From the NCBI GenBank assembly GCA_035527235.1, contig DATLAV010000179.1, positions 1 to 16,302 on the forward strand: 16,302 nucleotides of DNA, read 5' to 3'. A program made the position numbers and the translations under genes. Below the pieces are notes generated by a model. It ran no database searches, was not told the origin of the DNA, and was given only the letters and a program-made list of their open reading frames with translations. This document shows, piece after piece, positions 1 through 6,837 of the stretch. The stretch comes from BS750m-G28 sp035527235. GTDB lineage: Archaea; Thermoproteota; Bathyarchaeia; TCS64. Every line of letters starts with the position of its first letter. Positions within the stretch are counted from its first letter, which is position 1.

Positions 1-117
1 GTGGGCTCCGTGAGTATCGGGGCTGCCCTCTGCGTCATGCTGATGACGGTCCAGATAACGGCGATGGCGATCTCCAACTATGTGCTCAAGCAGAAGGTTT
101 CATTCCTAGGAGTCTAA
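1..117 (+). CDS. ABC transporter permease, C-terminal end (partial)
   Basis: This is the last 38 codons of a gene that begins before the window. The reading frame opens at base 1 and ends with TAA (115-117), followed at once by TGA. The piece encodes one hydrophobic helix (roughly residues 6-26) and a short basic tail (YVLKQKVSFLGV), which is how the last membrane segment of an ABC importer permease usually ends. The main support is context: the next gene, 4 bases further on, is an importer ATPase on the same strand. The piece is too short to say which permease subfamily it belongs to or whether the permease is a fused double-domain type. The family call is inferred from position and hydrophobicity, not from a motif. 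Confidence 0.55.
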   Translation: MGSVSIGAALCVMLMTVQITAMAISNYVLKQKVSFLGV

Positions 118-121
118 TGAA

Positions 122-1189
122 ATGGTTGAAGTAAAGCTTGAGGGCATAACCAAGAAGTTCGGCGACGTGACCGCGGCAGGCGACGTAAACCTCACCATCG
201 ACGACGGTGAGTTCTTCACCCTCCTCGGTCCCAGCGGGTGCGGGAAGACCACGACGATGCGTATCATAGCCGGGCTGGAGTACCCGGACGCCGGGAAGGT
301 CATCTTCGACGGTAAGGACGTCACCCAGCTCCCCTCCTTCAAGAGGAACACGGGCATGGTCTTCCAGAACTACGCCCTCTGGCCCCACATGAAGGTCTCG
401 GACAACATCGCCTACGGCCTCAACGTACGTAAGACCCCCAAGAACGAGATCAAGAGGATCGTGGAGGAGACCTTGGAGCTCGTCCAGCTGGGCGGGCTGG
501 GGGACAGGTTCCCCTCCCAGCTGAGCGGGGGGCAGCAGCAGAGGGTGGCACTTGCCCGCGTCCTGGTCATCAACCCGGCGGTCCTGCTCCTCGACGAGCC
601 GCTGAGCAACCTCGACGCCAAGCTCAGGGTGGAGATGCGGGAGGAAATCAAGGACCTGCAGAAGAAGCTGGGCATCACCACGATCTACGTCACCCACGAC
701 CAGGAGGAGGCGATGACCATCTCCGACCGGATCGCCGTCCAGAACCTCGGCATCGTCCGGCAGGTGGGAACCCCCCACGAGATCTACAACTACCCCGTGG
801 ACATCTTCATCGCCACCTTCATCGGAAGGGGCACCATCCTCGAGGGGCAGGTCCGCGCCGTCGACGATAAGGCGAGGGTGATGGTGAGCGGTAAGATCAT
901 CTGTGGCGTGGACACCTCAAGCAACCTCTCAGACGGGGACGCCGCGATGTGCGTGATGAGGCCCGAGAACTTCTCCCTTGAGGACCCGGGTGACGCGGCG
1001 AATGTCTTGGAGGGGACCGTCGAGTGGGCAGCGTTCATCGGCCCCTACAAGGAGGTCAAGCTCAACGTGGAAGGGAGGACGGTCCTCGTCGACGTCCCCC
1101 CTGAGACCCCGACCGGCATAGGTAATAAATTGAGGGTCTATATTCCTCATAGTGAAACGATAGTACTTTCAAAAGGTGAAATTGCATGA
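122..1189 (+). CDS. ABC importer ATP-binding protein, MalK/UgpC/FbpC type
   Basis: This protein (355 residues) hydrolyses ATP on the inner face of the membrane to drive an ABC importer. All catalytic motifs are intact: Walker A GPSGCGKT (36-43), Q-loop Gln82 in VFQNYALWPHM, signature LSGGQQQR (134-141), Walker B VLLLDE (154-159), D-loop SNLD and switch His192 in YVTHDQEEA. About 120 residues follow the nucleotide domain and fit the TOBE-type regulatory domain of carbohydrate, glycerol-3-phosphate, iron, thiamine or polyamine importers; the sequence alone does not choose among these. The length is normal for the family. The gene starts 4 bases after the permease stop, and its TGA overlaps the next ATG (ATGA at 1186-1189), so translation is probably coupled to the phosphoesterase downstream. 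No substrate-binding protein is visible; it should lie upstream of the window. Confidence 0.95.
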   Translation: MVEVKLEGITKKFGDVTAAGDVNLTIDDGEFFTLLGPSGCGKTTTMRIIAGLEYPDAGKVIFDGKDVTQLPSFKRNTGMVFQNYALWPHMKVSDNIAYGLNVRKTPKNEIKRIVEETLELVQLGGLGDRFPSQLSGGQQQRVALARVLVINPAVLLLDEPLSNLDAKLRVEMREEIKDLQKKLGITTIYVTHDQEEAMTISDRIAVQNLGIVRQVGTPHEIYNYPVDIFIATFIGRGTILEGQVRAVDDKARVMVSGKIICGVDTSSNLSDGDAAMCVMRPENFSLEDPGDAANVLEGTVEWAAFIGPYKEVKLNVEGRTVLVDVPPETPTGIGNKLRVYIPHSETIVLSKGEIA

Positions 1190-3390
1190 AGAGAAGATCG
1201 ATAAGAAACTACGTGACAGCATCGCTGCTGGTCGCCTCACTGATCACAGCGTTCTCCCAAGGCCTCATGGGCTTGGCGGTACCCAGGGCCGATGAGATGA
1301 CGAACGTCGTCTCCTACCCGCTTCCATCGGTGCCCGAGCCTCTCCTGATCGGGGGGGACCTGAGGGTAGATGTGAAGGCGGGAAGCGGCACCACCGGGTG
1401 GGAGGCGATGATCTCCTCTCGGTTCGGGTCCGCGAACCTAGAGTACCTGAACGCCAGCTACGTGAAGGATAGATGGAGGCTCTACTTCAGGACCCCCTCC
1501 GACCTCACGCCGGAGCTCTATGACCTCACCATCTCCTACCAAGAGGGTGGCGAGGACGTCGAGTACACCCATCCTCAGTGCGTCTGGCTTCTTGATGAGT
1601 GGCCTGAAGAGCTGACGGTAAGCCATATCACCGATCTACACCTCCAGCATGGCAGGGACTTCATAGCCGAGTATATCCACGAGGTCAACATGTTCGACCC
1701 GGACATGATCATCGCCACCGGTGACATCGTCCAGACGGAGACCGTCGCCGTGGGATGGGACTACCTGCGCCACGAGATGGAATGGCTTGAGGTACCCCTC
1801 TTCCTGCTTCCGGGCAACCATGACCACGCCGGCGGAGGGTCGCTCATCTACCAGAGGTATGGTGGACCCCTGAACTACTCTATTATCATAGGTAACTTCC
1901 TGTTCGTCGCCCTTGACAGCCACCTGGAGGGCCAGGAGTGGATGAACCAGTTCCAGTGGGTCGAGTCCGTCCTCCAGAGGAATCCCGGGAAGGTGAAGGT
2001 CATGGCGTGGCACCACCCCCTGTTGAGCAGCGAGTACGAGGAGGACGAGGGCCTCGTGAAGGGGGGCTACCTTAACGGATCCTGGGAGGCCATGGAGTCT
2101 TTCTCCGACACCCTGTACCCGAGCTGGGTAATAGATGAAAAACCTCGCAACGTTGCCGTGGAGATACTTAGGGTCATTCAACAGTACGACGTCAGCCTGA
2201 TACTCACGGGGCACGTCCACAGGGACATGATCTACATCCTAAACGACAGGCACTACTTCGTGACCTCCGGCCCCGTCGGGGGCGGGTTGACGCCGGGGCA
2301 GTACCACCCGTCACGGCTGATAACCCTCGACTCAGAGGGGAACGTCGAGTTGGACGCGTATGCCCAGGCCAAGCTGTTTGACCCTCCCAACGCGATACCC
2401 GTCGACGGCCTCAGCTACTGGTTCAGCTCGGCTAACGACTGGACGGAGTCTGCTGTGACCGCGACCATTGAGAACGACCTTGAGATGGACCTACCCCGCT
2501 CTAAGCTGGAGTTCCACGTCAGCCCCGAGCACGCGGTCGGCGACTACCAGTTCTCCACCGAGCCCGTCGAGTACGAGACCTACACGACAGATGACGGGCA
2601 CATCTTCGTAGCATACTTCGACGTGCCTGCCGGCACCTTCATGGACGTGACCCTCTCCGCTGCGGGGGACGACCTACCACCTGAGGTTCTCGTGGAGGTC
2701 CCCGACTACGTGGAGGGTCAGCCCGTCAAGGGAACCGTCACCGTCTCCGACGGCGGATGGGGGGTGGACACCTACACGGTCTCCTACGTGAACGACGTGA
2801 TGGCGACCTGGGAGTCCTTGGACTACTCCTTCACCCCAAACATAAACGGCGACGTCTACGACATAACCTGGCCGGAGCTCAGCTACTCCTTCACGGTGCC
2901 CGTGGAGCAGGCCCTCCCCGGGCTCAAGGTGAAGGTAGAGGCGGTGGACCACGCAGGGAACACCGTCACATACACGACCGAGAACCTCACCCAGCTCCCC
3001 ATTTACACGCTGTCCGTGGACACCGATCCCTCCGGGATAGAGGTTGAGGTGGACGGCGAGGACGAGGGTACACCATACTCCGAGGAGCTCGAAGCGGGCT
3101 CATACACAGTGAGCGTGCCTGAGGACGTCTCCCTATCCGGAAAGAACTACACCTTCGCCGGGTGGCAGGACGGCGGCGCGGATTATGCAAGGACCGTCGA
3201 CCTCGATGAGGACACGAGCCTAACAGCCAACTACGACGAGGTCGTGCCCGAGGAGCCGGAGGAGCCAGAGGAACCAGAGGAACCCGAGCAGCCCCAGCCG
3301 ACGGGAGGGATACCCCTGCCGACGCCCTACGCCGCACTGGGCCTGCTGGTGGGCGCCCTCCTGATCTACTACCTGAACTCCAGGAAATAG
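1186..3390 (+). CDS. Secreted, membrane-anchored calcineurin-like metallophosphoesterase
   Basis: The protein has 734 residues. An N-terminal hydrophobic segment (about 11-30) after MKRRSIRNYV is a signal peptide. A beta-rich region (about 40-135) precedes the phosphoesterase domain (about 143-385), which has the full metal-binding set: D150-L-H152, G-D180, G-N211-H212-D213, H276-H277 and G-H343-V-H345. Two beta-sandwich-like regions follow (about 395-520 and 528-625), then a PEGA/InlB-repeat-like stretch (about 630-700, with FAGWQDGG). The end is a Glu/Pro linker (PEEPEEPEEPEEPEQPQP), TGGIPLPTPYAALG, one membrane helix and NSRK, a typical archaeal surface anchor. The catalytic domain should therefore face outward. 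Substrate is unknown; phosphodiesters or phosphomonoesters are both possible. Overlap with the importer ATPase gene suggests it frees a phosphorylated nutrient that the importer takes up, but this is an inference. Confidence 0.9.
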   Translation: MKRRSIRNYVTASLLVASLITAFSQGLMGLAVPRADEMTNVVSYPLPSVPEPLLIGGDLRVDVKAGSGTTGWEAMISSRFGSANLEYLNASYVKDRWRLYFRTPSDLTPELYDLTISYQEGGEDVEYTHPQCVWLLDEWPEELTVSHITDLHLQHGRDFIAEYIHEVNMFDPDMIIATGDIVQTETVAVGWDYLRHEMEWLEVPLFLLPGNHDHAGGGSLIYQRYGGPLNYSIIIGNFLFVALDSHLEGQEWMNQFQWVESVLQRNPGKVKVMAWHHPLLSSEYEEDEGLVKGGYLNGSWEAMESFSDTLYPSWVIDEKPRNVAVEILRVIQQYDVSLILTGHVHRDMIYILNDRHYFVTSGPVGGGLTPGQYHPSRLITLDSEGNVELDAYAQAKLFDPPNAIPVDGLSYWFSSANDWTESAVTATIENDLEMDLPRSKLEFHVSPEHAVGDYQFSTEPVEYETYTTDDGHIFVAYFDVPAGTFMDVTLSAAGDDLPPEVLVEVPDYVEGQPVKGTVTVSDGGWGVDTYTVSYVNDVMATWESLDYSFTPNINGDVYDITWPELSYSFTVPVEQALPGLKVKVEAVDHAGNTVTYTTENLTQLPIYTLSVDTDPSGIEVEVDGEDEGTPYSEELEAGSYTVSVPEDVSLSGKNYTFAGWQDGGADYARTVDLDEDTSLTANYDEVVPEEPEEPEEPEEPEQPQPTGGIPLPTPYAALGLLVGALLIYYLNSRK

Positions 3391-3405
3391 CCTAACAATC
3401 CACTA

Positions 3406-3410
3406 TTTTT
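3406..3410 (+). terminator. T-run terminator after the phosphoesterase gene
   Basis: A T5 run sits 16 bases after the TAG of the phosphoesterase gene, in an AT-rich stretch between two convergent genes. Archaeal RNA polymerase commonly stops at such runs without a hairpin. Confidence 0.45.
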
Positions 3411-3440
3411 AACTAAAATTTGGAGGGTGAATCGACCCTC
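3411..3440 (-). terminator. Hairpin plus T-rich tail after the minus-strand NDT-like gene
   Basis: An inverted repeat GAGGGT/ACCCTC (3423-3428 and 3435-3440, 6-base loop) abuts the stop codon of the minus-strand gene and is followed on that strand by the T-rich stretch AAATTTTAGTT. It is short, so this is a modest call. Confidence 0.4.
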
Positions 3441-4609
3441 TAGGGGCTCCTAGGGGGCCTACCAGAGTAGATGTCGAGGGGCGTCTGCCCGGTGACCTTG
3501 GACTCCTTGATGAGGAAGTCCCTTAGCTCGTTCTCTTCTGTGAAGATCCGTGTGGCGTACCACTCGAAGAACGGGCTGGGCTCGTAGGGGTAGTAGACGT
3601 AGACCATTTTGGCGAGGGCCTTCGCGTAGACCATCTCGCACATGACGCCCGCGCTGATGCTGGCCCTGGGGTGGTAGACGACCACGATGGCGCTGTTCTC
3701 GATGATCTTGTAGTCGGTGTCAATTATCTGGAATCGGAGGTTCTTTATGGCGGACTCAATCTCGATGCTGTCTATCTCCTCCTTGATGGGGCCCTCCCTG
3801 TAGTCCATGGAGAACACCAGCTTCGACGGGCGCTCCTCCCCCTTCTCGATGGCGTTGTTCACCATCGACCTCCAGGCTTCCACGATGTCCCAGTCCTTGA
3901 TCATGTAGGGGTCGAAGACGATGTAGTACTCCTTGAGGCTGTCGCCGAACTTGGTGATGTTCCTGAAGAAGTCGGGGCCCTCGCCGGTGATGGGGTGGCT
4001 GAGGTAGACCTTCTCCCTCCCCCTGCTCAAGATGACGTCCTTGAGGAACTCGGGGCCGTTCTCCAGGGCGACGAGTTGGACCTCCCTGGCGGGCTTGAAG
4101 CTCCTCGCCAGCTCGTAGACGCCGCTGACCTCCTCCCTCCTCCAGTTGGCGATCTCCCCCAGCGTGAAGAAGTGGTCCTGCCACTGGGTGTCCTTCCCCA
4201 GGCGCTTCTTCACCCTGATGATGTCGTCAAAGATTATGACGAACATGTCAGGGTTCAGGATCTCCACCTCGTCCCTGTGAAGGCCCCTGAAGCGGTTTCC
4301 CTTCCACTCGAAGTGGAGGGGGGTGCTCACTATGTGGACGCCGTCCTTAGCGTCGATCTCGGCGGTGATCTTCTCGACCGCGACCCTGTGGTACTGGTTC
4401 ATTTTCTCGGGCTGGCTGTCGTAGAAGTCGAGGATGTTGAGCTTCGTGAGGTTGGTGCCGTCGAGGCGTGCCTCCTTCACGATGTACTCGAACATGTGAT
4501 AATAATGGAAGTTCTGCATCTCCTTCATCTTGAGGAGTATCTCATCCCGTCCGTTCCCGGGCGGCCCCGTGCAGACGACGACGCGCTTCTCCGTAGTCAT
4601 TGTCTTCAT
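3440..4609 (-). CDS. P-loop kinase-like / nucleoside 2-deoxyribosyltransferase-like fusion protein
   Basis: The protein has 389 residues and two parts. Residues 8-195 look like an adenylate-kinase or deoxynucleoside-kinase-type P-loop domain: a hydrophobic strand RVVVCTG leads into GPPGNGRD (15-22), where the usual Walker A Lys-Ser/Thr is replaced by Arg-Asp, so ATP binding may be altered or lost. Residues 199-389 resemble nucleoside 2-deoxyribosyltransferases: VYLSHPITGEG, then VFDPYMIKDWD, then SAIVVVYHPRAS and GVMCEMVYAKALAKMVYVYYP, in which Glu325 occupies the place of the catalytic Glu of that family. This points to nucleotide or nucleoside handling, but no reaction can be assigned. The ATG at 4609 is chosen because a TATA-like box at 4631-4638 predicts a start point at about 4608, that is, a leaderless mRNA. 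An internal Met4 (4600) is the alternative. The gene stands alone. Confidence 0.75.
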   Translation of the reverse strand: MKTMTTEKRVVVCTGPPGNGRDEILLKMKEMQNFHYYHMFEYIVKEARLDGTNLTKLNILDFYDSQPEKMNQYHRVAVEKITAEIDAKDGVHIVSTPLHFEWKGNRFRGLHRDEVEILNPDMFVIIFDDIIRVKKRLGKDTQWQDHFFTLGEIANWRREEVSGVYELARSFKPAREVQLVALENGPEFLKDVILSRGREKVYLSHPITGEGPDFFRNITKFGDSLKEYYIVFDPYMIKDWDIVEAWRSMVNNAIEKGEERPSKLVFSMDYREGPIKEEIDSIEIESAIKNLRFQIIDTDYKIIENSAIVVVYHPRASISAGVMCEMVYAKALAKMVYVYYPYEPSPFFEWYATRIFTEENELRDFLIKESKVTGQTPLDIYSGRPPRSP

Positions 4610-4630
4610 GTAAGTGTCGTTATACCTGAA

Positions 4631-4638
4631 AATATAAT
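4631..4638 (-). promoter_or_regulatory. TATA-like box for the fusion protein gene
   Basis: The minus strand reads ATTATATT within an AT-rich stretch. Counting the first base as -30 puts the start point at about 4608, on the ATG at 4609, so the message is probably leaderless. Confidence 0.55.
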
Positions 4639-4677
4639 TAATGGATTTTTTAGGCGCTTGGGGCCTCTTTTCGATAT

Positions 4678-4684
4678 AAAAAAA
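4678..4684 (-). terminator. T7 terminator after the DUF6899-like gene
   Basis: Seven Ts in a row on the minus strand, 21 bases beyond the stop codon at 4706. A second minus-strand gene starts about 70 bases further on with its own TATA box, so the two genes are probably separate transcripts. Confidence 0.55.
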
Positions 4685-4705
4685 GGTTTAAGGGGCTTGT
4701 GTGCG

Positions 4706-4969
4706 TCAGACGTCGCCGTTCTGCTCTATCTTTGTGTCCTCGTAGGGGGCGGCGACCCTCCTGTAGAACTCGAGCTTGCAGCACTCTAGGACTCCCATCG
4801 CCCTGTTCAGGTTGAAGTACCTGAGGGGGTAGGATTCCTTCAGGATGCGGGTGATGATGTAGTTGAGCTCGCCGTCGATGTTCTCCACTGGCCTGGACTT
4901 TAGCACGCCGATGAGCTCCTTGAGGGGCTCCTCGTACCTGGGCCTGTCCTCCATCTTTATGTAGGGCAC
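4706..4969 (-). CDS. Small conserved protein, DUF6899-like
   Basis: This short protein of unknown function (87 residues from the chosen start) begins M(V)PYIKMEDR and ends with the run CKLEFYRRVAAPYEDTKIEQ followed by NGDV. I recall this pattern, a PYI..EDR beginning, a central GELNYIITR-type helix and a YRRVAAPYED.KI..NGDV end, from a widespread family annotated DUF6899; this is memory, not a search. The frame is open back to an ATG at 5035, but GTG at 4969 is the better start. It gives the family's usual N-terminus, and a TATA-like box CTATAAGG (minus strand, 5002-5009) predicts a start point near 4979, which lies inside the longer reading frame. The predicted leader is about 10 bases. It lies between the Lrp gene and the fusion protein gene on the same strand, each apparently with its own promoter. 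Confidence 0.75.
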   Translation of the reverse strand: MPYIKMEDRPRYEEPLKELIGVLKSRPVENIDGELNYIITRILKESYPLRYFNLNRAMGVLECCKLEFYRRVAAPYEDTKIEQNGDV

Positions 4970-5001
4970 GACTCTGCACCATGATCCCAGTCCGGTAATC
5001 A

Positions 5002-5009
5002 CCTTATAG
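5002..5009 (-). promoter_or_regulatory. TATA-like box for the DUF6899-like gene
   Basis: The minus strand reads CTATAAGG; the predicted start point near 4979 is 10 bases before the GTG at 4969. This box argues against the upstream ATG at 5035. Confidence 0.45.
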
Positions 5010-5114
5010 CCTTTGAGACGAGTTGAGGGCTGCAACGTCCCGATTTCCTCCGAGGGGGCATGTCCACCCCTGAGTGTTCATGAGGTATTCCAGACGCCTG
5101 AAATGGTGTTTAAA

Positions 5115-5654
5115 TTAGCTCGATGAGTTTGACTGATCTGCTCTGGGGATGAATTCTTCGAGTCTGTCCAGCTCGGGGTTGACCTTCCCTTCCCGTATCA
5201 GGGCGAGGTTCACGTCCACTATCAGGGGTTTGTCCAGTAGCCATTGGTCGTATGCGAGCCGGATGGAGTCGAAGTATCTTCTTGAGGTGGCACGGTCCTT
5301 CGCCGAGAACATCACGGCCAGGTCGTACTCCCCATTTACGAGCAGGGCGTTTATGATCCGGACGTCTCCGGGTACTTTGTTCCTTATACGATCCCGTATC
5401 AGGCTCACGATGTTCTCGTCCATCGGCTTGATCTTGAGGAAGATCAGTGAGAGGAAGTGATTCAGCTTGCTCTCGTCCAGGACGGCAGTGTACCCCCAGA
5501 TGACGTTCTCCTCCTCCAGCCTCTTCTTCTGTCTCCAGACCTTCTGCCTGTAGCTGTCGAGGTCCTTGGCTATGTTTCGGATGCTCCTCGTCGGGTCGTT
5601 TATGAGACTCTCGAGAACCTCGTCCTCGAACGTTTCAGTGTTACTTTTTGACAA
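5115..5654 (-). CDS. Lrp/AsnC-family transcriptional regulator
   Basis: From the chosen TTG the protein has 179 residues. Its N-terminal third is a winged helix-turn-helix (EDEVLESLINDPTRSIRNIA, then KDLDSYRQKVWRQKKRLEEE and VIWGYTAVLDE), with the usual Lrp spacing. It is followed by a RAM-type ligand and oligomerisation domain (about 60-150, including DVRIINALLVNGEYDLAVMF). Such proteins bind DNA as multimers and respond to amino acids or related metabolites; no ligand can be read off. The frame is open to an ATG at 5747, but the minus-strand TATA-like box ATATAAAT (5703-5710) predicts transcription from about 5680, leaving TTG 5654 as the first usable start, preceded by AAGGGG 8 bases upstream. 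The regulator is divergent from a small surface protein, so self-regulation and control of that neighbour are plausible. Confidence 0.88.
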   Translation of the reverse strand: MSKSNTETFEDEVLESLINDPTRSIRNIAKDLDSYRQKVWRQKKRLEEENVIWGYTAVLDESKLNHFLSLIFLKIKPMDENIVSLIRDRIRNKVPGDVRIINALLVNGEYDLAVMFSAKDRATSRRYFDSIRLAYDQWLLDKPLIVDVNLALIREGKVNPELDRLEEFIPRADQSNSSS

Positions 5655-5702
5655 CAGGTAACCCCTTTTCGTTACAACTTGCAACACGGGAATGTAACCC
5701 TC

Positions 5703-5711
5703 ATTTATATT
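5703..5711. promoter_or_regulatory. Shared bidirectional TATA-like box
   Basis: The near-symmetric AT stretch reads TTTATATT on plus (5704-5711) and ATATAAAT on minus (5703-5710). On minus it predicts a start near 5680 for the Lrp gene; on plus a start near 5731-5734 for the surface protein gene. One box may serve both. Confidence 0.5.
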
Positions 5712-5728
5712 TCTCTCGGTCGTCCCCA

Positions 5729-6223
5729 ATGGGAAGGAAGAATGCAAAAATGAGAAAGAGAAATCTGGTTAGTCTAATCGCGTTCTCGATCCTGCTATCC
5801 GCCTTTACACAGGTGTACATGGTTTACTCCGCTGACACACCCGCACTATTTCTCACGGGCACACTGTCAACCACGAGTATCTCGTATGGCTCTAAGGTGA
5901 CCGTGTTCGCATCTGTCAAGGACGCCGACGGAAACCCAGTTGAGGACGCCACTGTGACCGCCTATCTCGACACCCTGACGATAAAGTTCAGGAACGATCG
6001 TCATGGCGTCTACCACGTCGAGATCGACACAGGCGACCTTGGTGAAGGTAGTAAGACCTACACACTCACTCTGGTAGCCGAGAAGAGTAACCACGAACCA
6101 AGCGAGGTCAACATGGACCTGAAGGTTGGAGGAAAATCCCAGGATTGGCTCATGTACGTCGGAGTCGTGCTAGGATTGGGCGCTGTGTTAGCCTTCATGG
6201 TTCGTAGCGCTAGGCGTTTGTAG
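5729..6223 (+). CDS. Small secreted Ig-like surface protein with C-terminal anchor
   Basis: This is a 164-residue protein of unrecognised function. A basic start (MGRKNAKMRKRN) and hydrophobic stretch (about 14-33) form a signal peptide. The middle (about 37-130) is a beta-sandwich-like segment with SYGSKVTVFASVKDADGNPV and EDATVTAYLD, the pattern of bacterial-type Ig-like adhesion domains. Residues about 140-158 form a single membrane helix ending in RSARRL, so the Ig-like domain sits outside the cell. The frame is open further upstream, but those codons overlap the shared promoter. ATG 5729 lies just before the predicted start point; ATG 5750 (MRKRNLVSLIAF) would have a short leader with GGAAGGAAG and an equally good signal peptide, and may be the true start. 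Divergent from the Lrp regulator, it could be under its control. Confidence 0.75.
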   Translation: MGRKNAKMRKRNLVSLIAFSILLSAFTQVYMVYSADTPALFLTGTLSTTSISYGSKVTVFASVKDADGNPVEDATVTAYLDTLTIKFRNDRHGVYHVEIDTGDLGEGSKTYTLTLVAEKSNHEPSEVNMDLKVGGKSQDWLMYVGVVLGLGAVLAFMVRSARRL

Positions 6224-6289
6224 CTCCTACGTCACGAATAGGGGTCCTAAATCAACGCAAAGGATTCGAAGAGGCCGGCTCCCCCCACC

Positions 6290-6294
6290 TTTTT
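6290..6294 (+). terminator. T-run terminator after the Ig-like protein gene
   Basis: A T5 run within CACCTTTTTAATCTT, about 67 bases past the TAG, directly after a C-rich stretch. It is the first good T-run in that direction. Confidence 0.4.
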
Positions 6295-6473
6295 AATCTT
6301 ACAGATACACTCCACATTCTTCGATATCGTATCTCATATCTCAACAATCCATTATTGCCTCAGAACATCTTTTAGGTCACAGTTCGCCTTCCTGTTCTAT
6401 CATCTTTGGCCACGATCTTCAACACCTCAGGTTGTAAATGTTTTTCTAGCGTGGCCTGTCGAGAGCCGCGCAC

Positions 6474-6671
6474 TCAGTTGAGAAGTGAGGACGAGGTGCC
6501 GAGCTCGGAGTTGTTCATGTCGACGTAGACCATCGTGTCATCGACCCTGTAGTCAACCTTCCGCCACGTGTACCTGGGCGGGACCTCGTCGAAACTATCG
6601 AAGACCCCCCTGTAGTACTGGTATCCGAACGGCGCCATCTCAATAACGTGGATCCTCGGTCTCCTCGACAA
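6474..6671 (-). pseudogene. Possible gene remnant, 65 codons, unknown
   Basis: The minus frame from TTG 6671 to TGA 6474 reads LSRRPRIHVIEMAPFGYQYY, then RGVFDSFDEVPPRYTWRKVD and a short acidic tail. It has the look of real protein (aromatic residues, Pro-Pro-Arg-Tyr, a strand-like start RIHVIEMAPFG) but is short. It has no ATG or GTG at a sensible place, no TATA-like box and no ribosome site, and ends in a low-information tail. The strand-plus-glycine-loop opening would fit the N-terminus of a glycosyltransferase or similar Rossmann-fold enzyme, but I cannot assign it. It could also be chance. It neighbours a methyltransferase of the kind found in glycan clusters. Confidence 0.3.
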
Positions 6672-6802
6672 GTTTGAGCACCAGTGGATGGGCTGCCGTG
6701 TTTCACTGATAAGCTCGACCGAGGTTATTCGAGCGGAGAGGTGGGTGAATGTGTTGGTGCGGTCTCAAACCCTCCTGCCGCCACCCCGTCGTGGGAGCAG
6801 AT

Positions 6803-6811
6803 ATTATAAAC
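6803..6811 (+). promoter_or_regulatory. TATA-like box for the methyltransferase gene
   Basis: ATTATAAAC here predicts a start point near 6833-6834, 4-5 bases before ATG 6838 and 10 before ATG 6844. It rules out the much longer open frame that begins near 6688. Confidence 0.55.
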
Positions 6812-6837
6812 TAACTCTAAATGATATACCCGAGATC

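Larger units (their letters stand above)
6224..6837. other. 614-base gap without a secure gene
   Basis: This stretch holds a T5 run at 6290-6294 (probably ending the surface protein transcript), AT-richer DNA to about 6450, a possible minus-strand gene remnant (6474-6671) and the TATA box of the methyltransferase gene near 6804. I see no tRNA, CRISPR array or clear repeat. Confidence 0.6.

Noticed and set aside
3671..4789. A 372-codon open frame on plus opposite the fusion protein gene
   Set aside because: It is the complement of a high-GC coding region, rich in Leu, Val and Asp with no domain pattern, while the minus frame has recognisable motifs.
6258..6285. TTCGAATCC on the minus strand as a tRNA T-loop
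   Set aside because: The flanking bases cannot form a T-stem and no acceptor or anticodon arm is present nearby.
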